From: Pardosa pseudoannulata
Taxonomy: Eukaryota > Arthropoda > Arachnida > Araneae > Lycosidae
Reading direction: 5' to 3'
Assembly (NCBI GenBank): GCA_032207245.1
Contig: CM063507.1
Span: 85,705,403 to 85,769,402 of the forward strand
DNA length: 64,000 nucleotides
Shown here: one piece after another, positions 22,585 through 33,096 of the stretch
Layout: each line of letters opens with the position of its first letter
Numbering within the stretch: position 1 is the first letter of the stretch
Made by a program: the position numbers and the translations under genes
Notes under the pieces: model-generated
Told to the model about the DNA's origin: nothing
What the model saw: the letters and a program-made list of their open reading frames with translations, nothing else
The model's database searches: none

Positions 22585-23171
22585 CCCCTCAGGGGGTTTA
22601 CCTACTTTAGGTAAACACGGGTGTCGCAATCCCGAGGTACCCCAGCGATCTTTTATCTCTTTTCCGTTTCCCCTCCTCTTGTCTCCTACTTTCTCCTTTC
22701 TTTTTCTCCCTCGTTGTGGTTACTTCTTTGGAAGTGAGGGCTTTTCTCGTGATGCTATGTTCCGTCCTGAACATAGCCTCTCGCGAACTGTTAACTGCCC
22801 ACGTGTTTGCCGTGCGTGGAGACCCGTGTCCGCGGAAATGAGGATCCTGGTAATTGAGGGGACTTCCCGTGGGGGAAATCATCTTTTATGGAATTTCCAT
22901 TTTGGCGGGGAGTGTCCAACACGTTGCTTTGGCCTCGGCTTCGTGTAAACGGGAGGTACATACTGGTCCATGTGTATCAATCGGCTGGTCGACTTTCGGC
23001 TCGGACTAAGTGATCGGTGTACTCTCTGGACTGTTGCGTTAAGGGTGGTAGCAGCTTCAGAAGTACCTGTGATCGTATAGATCCCGGCTAGCACTGGTGC
23101 AGGTTTCTGCATCCCCTTGTTGGACTCCGTGGTGGGTGGTGCCGTCGGGATCCGAATTTCATTATACTATC
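22585..23171 (+). promoter_or_regulatory. RT3 5' leader with hairpin series
   Basis: Hairpin 1 CCCC/GGGG (22585-22595), hairpin 2 GTTTACCT (22596-22603) / AGGTAAAC (22609-22616), hairpin 3 CGGG (22618-22621) / CCCG (22631-22634), with GGGGT also able to pair with the ACCCC near 22638-22642 to close hairpins 2 and 3 into a branched fold. Hairpin 4 is GCTATGTTC (22754-22762) / GAACATAGC (22769-22777). Pyrimidine-rich CTTTTCCGTTTCCCCTCC follows the first set. Promoter and ribosome-loading roles are inferred. Confidence 0.65.
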
Positions 23172-24431
23172 ATGGCTTCCTTTCCCCCCCCTCACTACTC
23201 TCAAGGAGAGCAACAAAATGTGAAATTCATTAATAAGAACACACGTTTCTTTATTATAAAAAAATTAACAGATGACAGTTTTAAAAACATATCACCGTTC
23301 GTAATCCATAAAATTATAAAATCTGATGTTGGTGACGTAGAAACCATCAAAAAACTTAATTCCGGAGATATCTTAATAAAAGTTTCTAATGCACTTCAGG
23401 CTCAAACTATCATATCGCGTACTACTTTAGGTTCATTTTCAGTTATTGTTTTACCACATAATAGTCTCAATATTTCAAAAGGCGTAATATCCGAATCCGA
23501 ACTTTTCACCTCGTCTGAGGATGAAATTTTAGAGAATCTTAAGGACCAAGGAGTAACCCAGGTAAGGCGCATCACGATTCGTCGTGGTGGGGATACTCTA
23601 AAAACTAAACATATAATACTTACTTTCAATAGCCCGAATCTTCCGTCACATATTACTGCAGCTTACCTCCGTTGTCCAGTGCGCCCTTATATCCCAAACC
23701 CCTTACGTTGCTTCAAGTGCCAACGGTTTGGCCATTCTAAATTATCTTGTCGTGGAGCCGTTACCTGCGCCCGCTGCGCAGAAGCTGGCCACGACTCTGA
23801 AAATTGTGAAAAGGCACCGATGTGTGTTAATTGCAAAGGGGCTCATCCATCTTTCTCCCGCTCTTGCCCTTCTTGGCAGATGGAGAAAGAAATCCAATCT
23901 TTAAAAATAAAAAATAACATTTCTTATCCCGAGGCCCGTAAATTGATACTCTCTCGTACACCAAAACCCGGTCTTTTATATTCAGCAGCTTTAGTTCCCA
24001 AGACGGTAAAATCTGTAGGCGTACAAACAGAAATTTCAGAATCCCCTATCCTCAATAGAATCGGAAAAGTATCTAAAGCTACTTCTGTGGAAAATATCAA
24101 ACTTACTACAAAACAAGTACCTCCCCAAAAACTTACAAACTCCTCTACTATAAAAAAAGACGCAAATACCGCTCATAAAATTAATAAAAACAATAAGCAA
24201 AATATAAAAAGACGATTAAAACCTCTACCACCGAACCATCCATTACGAGATAAACTTCCACCTCCTGCAATTAAAATAAAAACAAAATTGAAATCTGCAG
24301 ATTTTTTAAAAAATGATAAAAAAGAAGTAGGGTTTGATGATGAGCCCATTAAAATGTATGTTTCTCCCGAGGATATGTCAGCTGAATCATCATCTGGATC
24401 TGAGACGGATTCTCCTACCTCCGTCCCTTAG
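23172..24431 (+). CDS. RT3 ORF1: nucleic-acid-binding protein with three zinc knuckles, intact
   Basis: 419 residues from ATG 23172, chosen because it aligns with the MASFPP start of RT1 and follows the conserved leader; the frame is open upstream to 23097 only by chance. Residues 1-170 form the conserved N-terminal module (FFIIKKLTDDSF, NSGDILIKV, SKGVISESE). Knuckles: CFKCQRFGHSKLSC (about 179), CARCAEAGHDSENC (about 199) and CVNCKGAHPSFSRSC (about 218; third spacing atypical). The C-terminal third is very lysine-rich, then acidic with DEPIKMYVSPEDMS. Probably coats element RNA in the ribonucleoprotein. The closest described type is the X-element/Jockey ORF1 (from memory). Confidence 0.9.
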   Translation: MASFPPPHYSQGEQQNVKFINKNTRFFIIKKLTDDSFKNISPFVIHKIIKSDVGDVETIKKLNSGDILIKVSNALQAQTIISRTTLGSFSVIVLPHNSLNISKGVISESELFTSSEDEILENLKDQGVTQVRRITIRRGGDTLKTKHIILTFNSPNLPSHITAAYLRCPVRPYIPNPLRCFKCQRFGHSKLSCRGAVTCARCAEAGHDSENCEKAPMCVNCKGAHPSFSRSCPSWQMEKEIQSLKIKNNISYPEARKLILSRTPKPGLLYSAALVPKTVKSVGVQTEISESPILNRIGKVSKATSVENIKLTTKQVPPQKLTNSSTIKKDANTAHKINKNNKQNIKRRLKPLPPNHPLRDKLPPPAIKIKTKLKSADFLKNDKKEVGFDDEPIKMYVSPEDMSAESSSGSETDSPTSVP

Positions 24432-24466
24432 ATCCCCGTTTTTTAATCTTTCCTTCATAATTCATA

Positions 24467-27400
24467 ATGGCTCTTGTTTCATGGAACTGTCACGGATTCA
24501 AAACCCACGCGTCTGATCTTAGAGACATAGTAAATAAATTCCACCCAGCCTGTTTTGCACTCCAGGAAACTTTCCTGGATGAGTGCAAGATTGCTAAAAT
24601 TCGGCGTTTTACCACCTACAGGAAGGATCATGTCACTGGTGGCAGGGCATCCGGAGGTGTAGCCCTTCTTGTTTCCCATGACTACCCATCTACTCCGATT
24701 AACCTTCAAACCGACCTTCAAGCAGTTGCAGTTAGAATCCATACCCACGCTCTCATTACTGTTTGCAGCATTTATCTACCTCCTAATAGCCCTATATCAC
24801 AAAAATCCCTCAATAATCTAATAAAGGAACTTCCGAAACCGTTTATAATTATTGGTGATCTGAATGGCCATAGTACTCTCTGGGGAAACTCTGATCTTAA
24901 CCGACGTGGTAAACGAATTGAGAAACTAATTTCAGACCATAATCTTTGCCTATTCAATAGCGACCAGGCTACTTATTTTCATTTCCCTTCAAAATCCTAT
25001 CATGCCCTCGATCTTGCAATCTGTTCTCCTCAGCTTCTCCCTTTCTTTAATTTTTCTGTTGATTCCGATCTACACAATAGTGATCATTTCCCCATACTTT
25101 TAACTCCTGTTGACTGTAACACTCCGTATTCCAAGATACCCCACTATATTCTTGAGAAAGCAAACTGGGAAAATTTCCAGAATTTGAGTGTAATCACAAG
25201 AGAGATGGTTGAGGTGGATTCAATTGATAAGGTGGTCCAAAACGTGACGGAAAGAATTCTTTCTGCTGCCGATAATTCCATTCCAAAATCTTCTGGGCAC
25301 TGCCGGAAGCAGACTAAACCTTGGTGGAATGACGACTGCCGTGTCGCTTACAAAAACCAGAGGAAGGCATGGAGTAACTTCAACAGGTACCCTACGACTG
25401 AAAATCTTTCGGAGTATAAAAAATGTAGAGCTGTTTTCCGGCGCCTTACGGAAAAGTCAAAGAGACTCATGGATGAAATATATCAATAGCATTTCTTCTA
25501 CAGTCAGCAGTAAACAATTATGGGATAAAGTTAAACGTGCATCCGGACATTTCCCAAATAACCAAATTAACATTCTCCAGTATAAAAATAATACTATCTC
25601 TTCCGTAAAAGATATAGCAAACACAATAGCTACAGTCTTCAGTGACATTTGTTCAAGCAATAGTTACCAGTCTAATTTCAATAAAATCAAACTAGCTACT
25701 GAGAAAAAGTTTTTAAACTTCAAAACCAGAACTCAACTACCTTATAATAGTAATTTCACCCCATATGAATTAAATGAAGCTTTACGTAACACCCACAACT
25801 CAGCTACTGGCCCTGACAATATTTCTTATGTTATGCTTAAAAACCTCTCTCCAGATTCTCTAAAGAACCTACTTCATTTATATAATAGAATTTGGCATGA
25901 ACAAACCTTTCCATCTTCCTGGAGAATGGCCACCATCATTCCCATCTTGAAACCGAACAAGGATCCTAAGAACCCAATGAACTACCGCCCCATCGCTCTC
26001 ACTAACTGTTTGTGCAAGATCTTAGAAAAAATGGTAAATGCCCGTCTGGTTTTTTTCCTGGAAAGTAATCGCCTATTGTCTCTTTTTCAAAGCGGGTTTC
26101 GCCGTGGCAGATCCACAATTGATAATATTGTTGATTTAGAGAGCAAAATTCGGAACGCCTTTGTAAAAAATCATCATCTTGTTTCTATTTTTATCGACAT
26201 TGAGAAGGCATATGACCGTACGTGGAGATACGGCATATTGCAGAATCTTTACAACTTTGACTTAAGGGGTAACCTGCCAATTTTTATCAAAAATTTTTTA
26301 CATCTCCGGGAGTTTAAGGTCCGGATTGGAAATGTTTTTTCTGATGTTTTTATTCAGGAGGAGGGTGTGCCACAAGGTAGTGTCCTCAGTGTCACACTTT
26401 TTAATGTCGCCATTGATGGCATTTTAAAAGTAATTCCTTCTTGTGTGAAAGGAAATCTGTATGTTGATGACATTCATATTTGTTGTGAAGGCGCGGATAT
26501 GCGTTTTGTTGTCAGGCAACTCCAAGCTGCAGTCAATAAGATCCTTAATTGGTCCAACGAGAGAGGTTTTACTATTTCGAACACGAAAACATCATGCATT
26601 CATTTTACCCGAAAACGTGGTATCCAACCAGATCCTGAAATTTATATCGGAGGGAACCCTATAAATGTTCTGAACCAAGTAAAATTCTTGGGTATAACCT
26701 TCGACCGTAAACTTTCTTTTTTACCCCACGTTATGGACTTGCGGAAAAGATGTGAGAAGTCTCTTAATATTTTAAAAGTTCTCTCGAGTACCTTTTGGGG
26801 AGCAGACAGACAATCACTTTTGAAAATTTATCGAGCACTCATTCGCTCCAGACTTGACTATGGTTGTGTGGTCTATGGTTCAGCTAGGAAATCCGTCCTA
26901 GAAAAACTGAACTTTGTTCACCATTCTGCTCTACGACTTTGCTCAGGAGCGTTCAGAACCTCCCCTGTTAAAAGTTTATACGTAGACTGCTACGATGAAC
27001 CTCTTAATCTAAGACGAAAATTTTTATCCCTTTGTTATTTTTTTAAAATTTCATCCATTGCACATCATCCTGTAAATAATCATAATTTTAATCATTACCT
27101 TAAGCGCTTATATTCAGCTAGGCCTTCTTGTATTCTCCCTTTTCACCAGAGGATCAAAAATACTATGGACGAAATTGGATTTTTTAACTGTGATATTTTA
27201 AGAACTGACAATTTTATATCTCCTTGGAATGTTTCCGATTTTACCTTTCTTAATCCTTTTAAAAATTTTGACAAAGGGTTTACCCCTGATATTATTTACT
27301 ATCAATTTTTTAATGACCACAGAGAAATGTACTCTAATTTTACACCTGTTTTTACTGACGGCTCAAAACAAGGCGATTTTGTGGGTTGCGCTTTTGTAAT

Positions 27401-28139
27401 TGAGGATAATATATTTAGTTATCGACTGCATTCTGCGCTCTCTATTTATACAGCAGAAATTTTAGCCATTTTTAAAGGCTTGGAAGAACTGTCGCATCGT
27501 CAGAAAGGTAATTTTATTTTTTACTCTGACTCGAAAAGCGTGTTACAATCTTTTTCTACTCCAAGGTACGACAGTCATCCTCTAATATTTCAGGTCCTCA
27601 ACCTTATCGAAAATCTAAGATCTGTGGGGTTTAGAATTCTTTTCAGCTGGGTTCCGTCCCACGTGGGAATTAAAGGAAATGAGGATGCTGACAAAGCAGC
27701 AAAAGCTGCTACTCAACTCTGTGATACGCCTTTGCCTTTTTGCGATATAAAAAAATATATAAAAAATCTTCTGTATAAGAAGTGGCAGGATTCATGGAAT
27801 GGAACGACCGATAACAAGTTGCGTGCCATTAAATCGAATATTGAAAAGTGGAACACATTAACATCTAGAAGACTTGATGTTATTGTCACTCGCCTCCGGA
27901 TTGGTCATACGCGTTTCACCCACCGTCATCTTCTACTCGGAGAATCTGCTCCAGTTTGCAATCACTGCAATACAGCAATCTCCGTAAAGCATGTTCTCAT
28001 TGATTGTCCCCTTTTTAAAAAACATCGTGTTCAATATTTTAACTCTTCATCTATTCATATTGAAAATATTTTAAATAATCCACCTCATCGTAATCTATTT
28101 CTGTTGTTAAAAGACATAGGTTTTTATTCTCACATCTGA
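24467..28139 (+). pseudogene. RT3 ORF2: endonuclease-RT-RNase H polyprotein with a single frameshift
   Basis: About 1223 codons. Endonuclease 1-230 (SWNCHG, LQET, IGDLNGHS, SDHFPI), linker, reverse transcriptase about 400-750 (NYRPIALTN, FRRGRST, FIDIEKAYDRTW, VPQGSVLSVTLF, YVDD at 26460-26471), RNase H about 960-1090 (FTDGSKQ, AEILAI, SDSKSV, GNEDADKAAK), C-terminal CNHC-x8-H-x4-C zinc motif. The only break is near 25445, between VFRR and the SQRDSW motif. Every catalytic residue I can name is present. ATG 24467 is 35 nt after the ORF1 stop. If the break is a sequencing error, the copy is coding-competent. Confidence 0.93.
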
Positions 28140-28355
28140 ATTTTATACCTCATCGCTGGTTTTTACTTTTGATCATATCTTCTCTACACTGCTTTTGCAT
28201 TTTTAGCTTGTTCCTTTTATATATCTGTTCCTTTTATCATCGTTCTATACTGTTTGTTTTGGTTCGTTGTAGAATAATTTTTAACTATTTGTTTGGCACA
28301 ATATGTCCCACGAGGACTCAGTGCCATTAAACTCCATACAACCAACCAACCAACC
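28140..28355 (+). other. RT3 3' UTR with terminal hairpin and AACC tail
   Basis: Outer stem TGGCAC (28294-28299) / GTGCCA (28321-28326); inner stem GTCC (28305-28308) / GGAC (28314-28317) with a five-base loop. Tail of four AACC units to 28355. Confidence 0.82.
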
Positions 28356-29142
28356 ATTTTTTTTCTGCATCCTTTTATCGTTGAAGTTCTTTCTTCGAAA
28401 AATATGTCCACTATTCTGTGGAATATAATTGGCAATTTATTCATACTAAGTCTATATATCTGAACATTAAATTCAAGGTGGTTGCTCTCTTCAGATAATA
28501 GTTGTCTTAGTCCTGCAATTGAAAACTTGATTTCATTTCTTTATTCTAATTTCAGTACATAAATATTAAACAAAAAATTGAAAGTATAATGGACTTTCGA
28601 TTATAGGTATGCTTGCAGTCAAAAAAAAAAAAAGTATTTTCCATGACTGCTAATTTTAATCTTGTTCATTTTTTCTGCATCCTTTTATCGTTGAAGTTCT
28701 TATTTCGAAAAATATGTCCACTATTCTGTAGAATATAATTGGCAATTTATTCACACTAACTCTATAATCTGAACATTAAATTCAAGGTGGTTGCTCTCTT
28801 CAGATAATAGTTGTCTTAGTCCTGCAAGTGAAAACTTGATTCCATTTCTTTATTCTAATTTCAGTACATAAATATTAAAAAACAATAGATTGAAAGTATA
28901 ATGGACTTTCGATTATAGTCATGCTTGCAGTCAAAAAAAAAAAAAGTATTTTCCATGACTGCTAATTTTAATCTTGTTCATTTTTTCTGCATCCTTTTAT
29001 CGTTGAAGTTCTTATTTCGAAAAATATGTCCACTATTCTGTAGAATATAATTGGCAATTTATTCACACTAACTCTATAATCTGAACATTAAATTTAAGGT
29101 GGTTGCTCTCTTCAGATAATAGTTGTCTTAGTCCTGCAAGTC
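28356..29142. repeat. ~311-bp tandem repeat, about 2.5 copies
   Basis: CTGCATCCTTTTATCG occurs at 28365, 28675 and 28987 (spacing 310 and 312). Units are almost identical over their full length (for example AATATGTCCACTATTCTG and AATTGGCAATTTATTCA) and contain an A13 run. The first copy begins at the RT3 tail and the third is cut by the RT4 5' end, so the array was used as a target or breakpoint on both sides. No coding signal. Confidence 0.92.
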
Positions 29143-29719
29143 CCCCTCAGGGGGTTTACCTACTTTAGGTAAACACGGGTGTCGCAATCCCGAGGTACCC
29201 CAGCGAACTTTAATCTTCTTTCTGTTTCCCCTCCTCTTGTCTCCTACTTTGTCCTTTCTTTTTTCTCCCTCGTTGTGGTTACTTCTTTGGAAGTGAGGGC
29301 TTTTCTCGTGATGCTATGTTCCGTTCTGAACATAGCCTCTCGCGAACTGCTAACTGCCCACGTGTTTGCCGTGCGTGGAGACCCGTGTCCTTGGAAAGGA
29401 GGGTCCTGGTTCTTGAGGGTTCATCGACCGGCACACTCAGCCCGTGCAGACGTTGTTGTTCCCGATACAGTGCTTTGGCCTCTGCTTCAAGCAAACGGGA
29501 GGTGCTTTGTGGCCCCTCTGCATCAATCGGCTGGTCATTTTTGGCTCTGGGCTAAGCTTTGTGGTTTCTTCCTGGGCCCTGCGTTAAGGGTGGTAGGCGT
29601 TTCAGGAAGTTTCTGCGGGCGTATAGTCACCGGCTAGCACTGGTGCAGGTTTCTGCATCCCCTTGTTGGGCTCCGTGGTGGGTGGTGCGGTCGGCGACTG
29701 AATTGTTTTTCCATATATC

Positions 29720-30955
29720 ATGGCTTTTCCAACACACACTCACTCTCCCACTGATGGAGAGCACATATTGACAAATATCAATAAAAATGCGCGTTTCTTT
29801 ATAATCAAGAACTTGTGTGATGACAGTTTTCGTTCAGTATCTCCCTTTCTAATTCATAAAACAATAAAATCAGTTATCGGTGAGGTAGAATCTTTAAAAA
29901 AATTAAAATCAGGTGACTTGTTAATAAAAGTATCAAATACCAGCCAGGCTCAATCTATTTCATCTACCAAAACTTTAGGCTCTTTCTCAGTATCCGTTTT
30001 GCCGCACAATACCTTAAATTTTTCAAAAGGTGTCATATCAGAGTCTGAATTTTATAACGTTTCCGAAGAAGAAATCTTGGAAAACTTATCAGACCAGGGC
30101 GTTGTTGGTGTACGCCGCATAACCATTCGCCGTTTAACCGAAAGCTTTAAAACTAAACACATAATTCTTACATTCAATAGCCCAAAACTACCTTCTCATG
30201 TAACGGCAGCTTATCTCCGATGTCCAATAAGACCTTACATTCCAAATCCTTTAAGATGTTTTCATTGCCAGCGTTTCGGACACTCAAAAGCGGCATGTCG
30301 TGGTTCAATGGTTTGCGCTCGTTGCAGTATTGCAGGACATGAAAGTGAGGGTTGCAGTAATACTGCAAGGTGCTTTAACTGCAATGGTGATCACCCGTCT
30401 TTCTCGAAGTCATGCCCTAAGTGGCAATTTGAAAAAGAGATCCAGGCTGTCAGGGCGAAACAAAACCTAACATATCCTGAAGCTCGTAAAATTGTTGAAG
30501 CTAGAAACCCTAAATCTGGAGTTTCTTATGCCGCTGCCATACAAAAAGAATTAAAATCAGTTTCCACCCAAACCGACCTACTCCATAACAAAACTTCTAA
30601 TGGTACCAACAATCAACCGTCTATTAAGCCAACAATAAAAGCAAGCAACAATAAAAGCAGCACCTGTAAACAAAATAACACTAATATTGCTTGTAAAGTC
30701 AATACAAACAACAATAAACAAAGTGTGAAACGACGGCTAAAGCCTCTACCAACAGATCATCCGTTACGTCAAAAACTACCACCTCCTTCAGTTAAAATAA
30801 AAACCAAAATGAAACGTGCAGATTTCCTAAAAGATAATAAGGCTGAAGTTATGTTTACTGATGAGCCCATTAAGATGTATGTCTCTCCTGAAGAAGACAT
30901 GTCAGCGGATTCATCATCTAGTTCAGAGACGGAGTCTCCGAACTCCGTCCCTTAG
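29720..30955 (+). CDS. RT4 ORF1: zinc-knuckle protein, intact
   Basis: 411 residues from ATG 29720. N-terminal module as in RT3 (FFIIKNLCDDSF, KSGDLLIKV, SKGVISESE). Knuckles CFHCQRFGHSKAAC, CARCSIAGHESEGC and CFNCNGDHPSFSKSC at about 175-230. Asparagine- and lysine-rich C-terminus, then DEPIKMYVSPEEDMS and an acidic serine stretch. No frameshift or internal stop. The leader lacks part of the region seen in RT3 (different middle segment after CCTGGTTCTTGAGG), so the copy belongs to a subfamily closer to RT5 in its leader. Confidence 0.9.
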   Translation: MAFPTHTHSPTDGEHILTNINKNARFFIIKNLCDDSFRSVSPFLIHKTIKSVIGEVESLKKLKSGDLLIKVSNTSQAQSISSTKTLGSFSVSVLPHNTLNFSKGVISESEFYNVSEEEILENLSDQGVVGVRRITIRRLTESFKTKHIILTFNSPKLPSHVTAAYLRCPIRPYIPNPLRCFHCQRFGHSKAACRGSMVCARCSIAGHESEGCSNTARCFNCNGDHPSFSKSCPKWQFEKEIQAVRAKQNLTYPEARKIVEARNPKSGVSYAAAIQKELKSVSTQTDLLHNKTSNGTNNQPSIKPTIKASNNKSSTCKQNNTNIACKVNTNNNKQSVKRRLKPLPTDHPLRQKLPPPSVKIKTKMKRADFLKDNKAEVMFTDEPIKMYVSPEEDMSADSSSSSETESPNSVP

Positions 30956-30995
30956 GTTCCAGTTTCTTTTTTTTTCATTTTCTCTTTTGTTCACA

Positions 30996-32518
30996 ATGGC
31001 TCTTTTCTCGTGGAACTGTCACGGCTTCAAAACACATGTATCCGACATCAGAGACTTGATTAATAACTTCCACCCGGCTTGTTTTGCCCTCCAGGAAACG
31101 TTTCTGGATGGGAGCAAACCTGCGAAAATTCGCCGTTTTTGTACCTACAGAAATGATTATGTTAATGGAGGCAGGGCATCTGGTGGTGTTGCCCTTTTTG
31201 TCTCTCACGACTACCCGTCTTCTCCCATTACCCTTCATACTAAACTTCAAGCTGTTGCTGTTCGCATACATACCCACTCTCTGTTAACAATCTGTAACGT
31301 CTATTTACCGCCAAAAGAAAATATTTCACAAAGTTCACTAGATAATTTACTTAGCCAGCTTCCAGAGCCCTTTATAGTTCTTGGGGATTTTAACGGCCAT
31401 AGTTTCTTGTGGGGCAGCACTGATACCAACCAACGCGGAAAGCAGATTGAGCAGTTACTTGCCGATCATAGTCTTTGTTTGTTTAACAATAATCAAGCTA
31501 CTCATTTTCATTTTCCCTCCAAAACTTTTCACACTCTTGATCTTGCTTTTTGTTCGCCTTCAATTTTCCATGTTTTTAATTTTCATGTAGATGATGATTT
31601 ACACAATAGTGACCATTATCCTATAATTTTAACTCCGACTGTGCACAATACTCAAATCTACAAAATGCCCTATTATATGCTTAAATCCGCTGACTGGAAT
31701 ACTTTTCAAAGACTTGCAATCATCAGTAAAGATATGATCCTGCACAACAACATTGACGAAGCAGTTAAGCTTATAACGGATGTTATTACTGCTGCCTCTA
31801 ACGCTTCCATTCCAAAAGCTTCTGGCCGTTTTTCTCGGCAAACCAAACCTTGGTGGAATGAAGAGTGCCGCAACGCACAAAAACATCAACGAAGAGCCTG
31901 GTGCAAGTTCCGTCGTTACCCTACCACTGAAAACCTTACCGTCTATAAAAAGTGCAAAGCCGTGTTTAGGCGAATTTTAAGGCAAAGCCAGAGGGACTCG
32001 TGGAGGAAATACGTGGAGAGTGTTTCAACTGCTACTACTAGTAAACAGATGTGGGACAGAATAAAGCGTTCCTGTGGACTATATTCGACCCATCATATCA
32101 ACATTTTAAATTACAACAATAATACATTATCTTTCCCTAAGGATATCGCTGATCTGATTGCTTCCTCGCTTTCTAACACTTGTTCTAATGCCGGTTACAG
32201 TACTTCTTTCCTTAGAAATAAAACTATAGCGGAGAAAAAAGAAATTAAATTTAAAAGCAACAATCAAGAACAATACAATAGTAACTTTACTTTATTTGAA
32301 CTGAACAATGCTCTGCACAATACTCGTAAAACTTCTCCCGGTCCGGACAATATTTCCTATGAAATAATAAAAAACCTTTCTTCCTGTTCTTTAAGCAATC
32401 TCTTACTTCTGTACAATAGGATATGGCAGGAACATTATTTTCCCGCTTCCTGGAGATTCGCGACTATCATTCCGATTTTAAAATCCGGGCATAATCCCGC
32501 TGATCCTCTAAGCTATCG
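30996..32518 (+). pseudogene. RT4 ORF2, 5' part: endonuclease and start of RT, interrupted by RT5
   Basis: ATG 30996, 40 nt after the ORF1 stop. Open for 508 codons: SWNCHGF, LQETFLDG, VLGDFNGHS, SDHYPI (endonuclease), then linker and the first RT blocks (TSPGPDNISYE, SWRFATIIPILKSG, LSYR). It is cut between YRP and the expected IALTNC. The reading frame continues into RT5 leader sequence as a chance fusion to 32669; that tail is not part of the protein. Confidence 0.92.
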
Positions 32519-33096
32519 CCCCTCAGGGGGTTTACCTACTTTAGGTAAACACGGGTGTCGCAATCCCGAGGTACCCCAGCGATCTTTTCTCATTTCTTTT
32601 CTACCCTCCTCTTTCCTTCTACTTTATTCTTTTCCTTCTCCCTCGTTGTGGTTTCCTCTTTTGAGGTGAGGGCACCCCTTGAGTAGCTGTTTCCGCTCTG
32701 TTGTCTCTTGCTCCTCTTGGTGTTGAAACTGCCCACGTGTTTGCCGTGCGTGGAGACCCGTGTCCTTGGAAATGAGGGTCCTGGTTCTTGAGGGTTCATT
32801 GACAGGCACACTCAGCCCGTGCAAACGTTGATGTTCCCAACACAGTGCTTTGGCCTCTGCTTCAAGCAAACGGGAGGTGCTTTGTGGTCCCTTTTGCATC
32901 AATCGGCTGGTCGTTCTTCGGCTTTTGGGCTAAGCCTAGTGGTCACTCACTGGACCCTGCGTTAAGGGTGGTAGGCGTCTTAGGGTGTGACTGTGGGCGT
33001 ATAGACCCCGGCTAGCACTGAGGTAGGTCTCTACTTCCCCTTGTTGGGCTCCGTGGTGGGTGGTGCCGTCGGGGTCTGAATTTTTCTTCCTCTCTT
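32519..33096 (+). promoter_or_regulatory. RT5 5' leader
   Basis: Keeps hairpins 1-3 (CCCC/GGGG, GTTTACCT/AGGTAAAC, CGGG/CCCG) exactly. The GCTATGTTC stem of RT1/RT3 is replaced by a different segment (TTGAGTAGCTGTTTCCGCTC), as in RT6. CACGTGTTTGCCGTGCGTGG and TTGGGCTCCGTGGTGGGTGG remain. This pattern marks the invariant parts of the leader. Confidence 0.65.

Larger units (their letters stand above)
22585..28355 (+). mobile_element. RT3: nearly intact full-length non-LTR retrotransposon
   Basis: From CCCCTCAGGGGG at 22585 to the end of the (AACC)n tail at 28355, 5.77 kb. Complete leader, intact ORF1, ORF2 with a single frameshift, and the conserved 3' hairpin. It is the best reference copy for the family in this window. 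The 5' flank is RT2 coding sequence; the 3' flank is a ~311-bp tandem repeat, so the two flanks do not match and no target duplication is visible. Confidence 0.93.
29143..32518 (+). mobile_element. RT4, left part (split by RT5)
   Basis: Starts CCCCTCAGGGGG at 29143 and carries leader, intact ORF1 and the first 1.5 kb of ORF2 as far as the LSYR motif of the reverse transcriptase. RT5 begins there. The remainder of the same ORF2 continues in the same frame at about 38292 (right part, to 40626). Together the two parts make one ~5.7-kb element. Confidence 0.9.

Noticed and set aside
22585..22645. HDV-like self-cleaving ribozyme at the retrotransposon 5' end
   Set aside because: The hairpins are mostly sequential and I could not fit the nested double pseudoknot of HDV-like ribozymes (no matching P1 3' strand). 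A structured RNA remains likely, its type unknown.
32519..32669. RT4 ORF2 ending as a fusion (SGGLPTLGKHGC tail)
   Set aside because: The tail is RT5 leader read through by chance; the true continuation lies after RT5 at about 38292.
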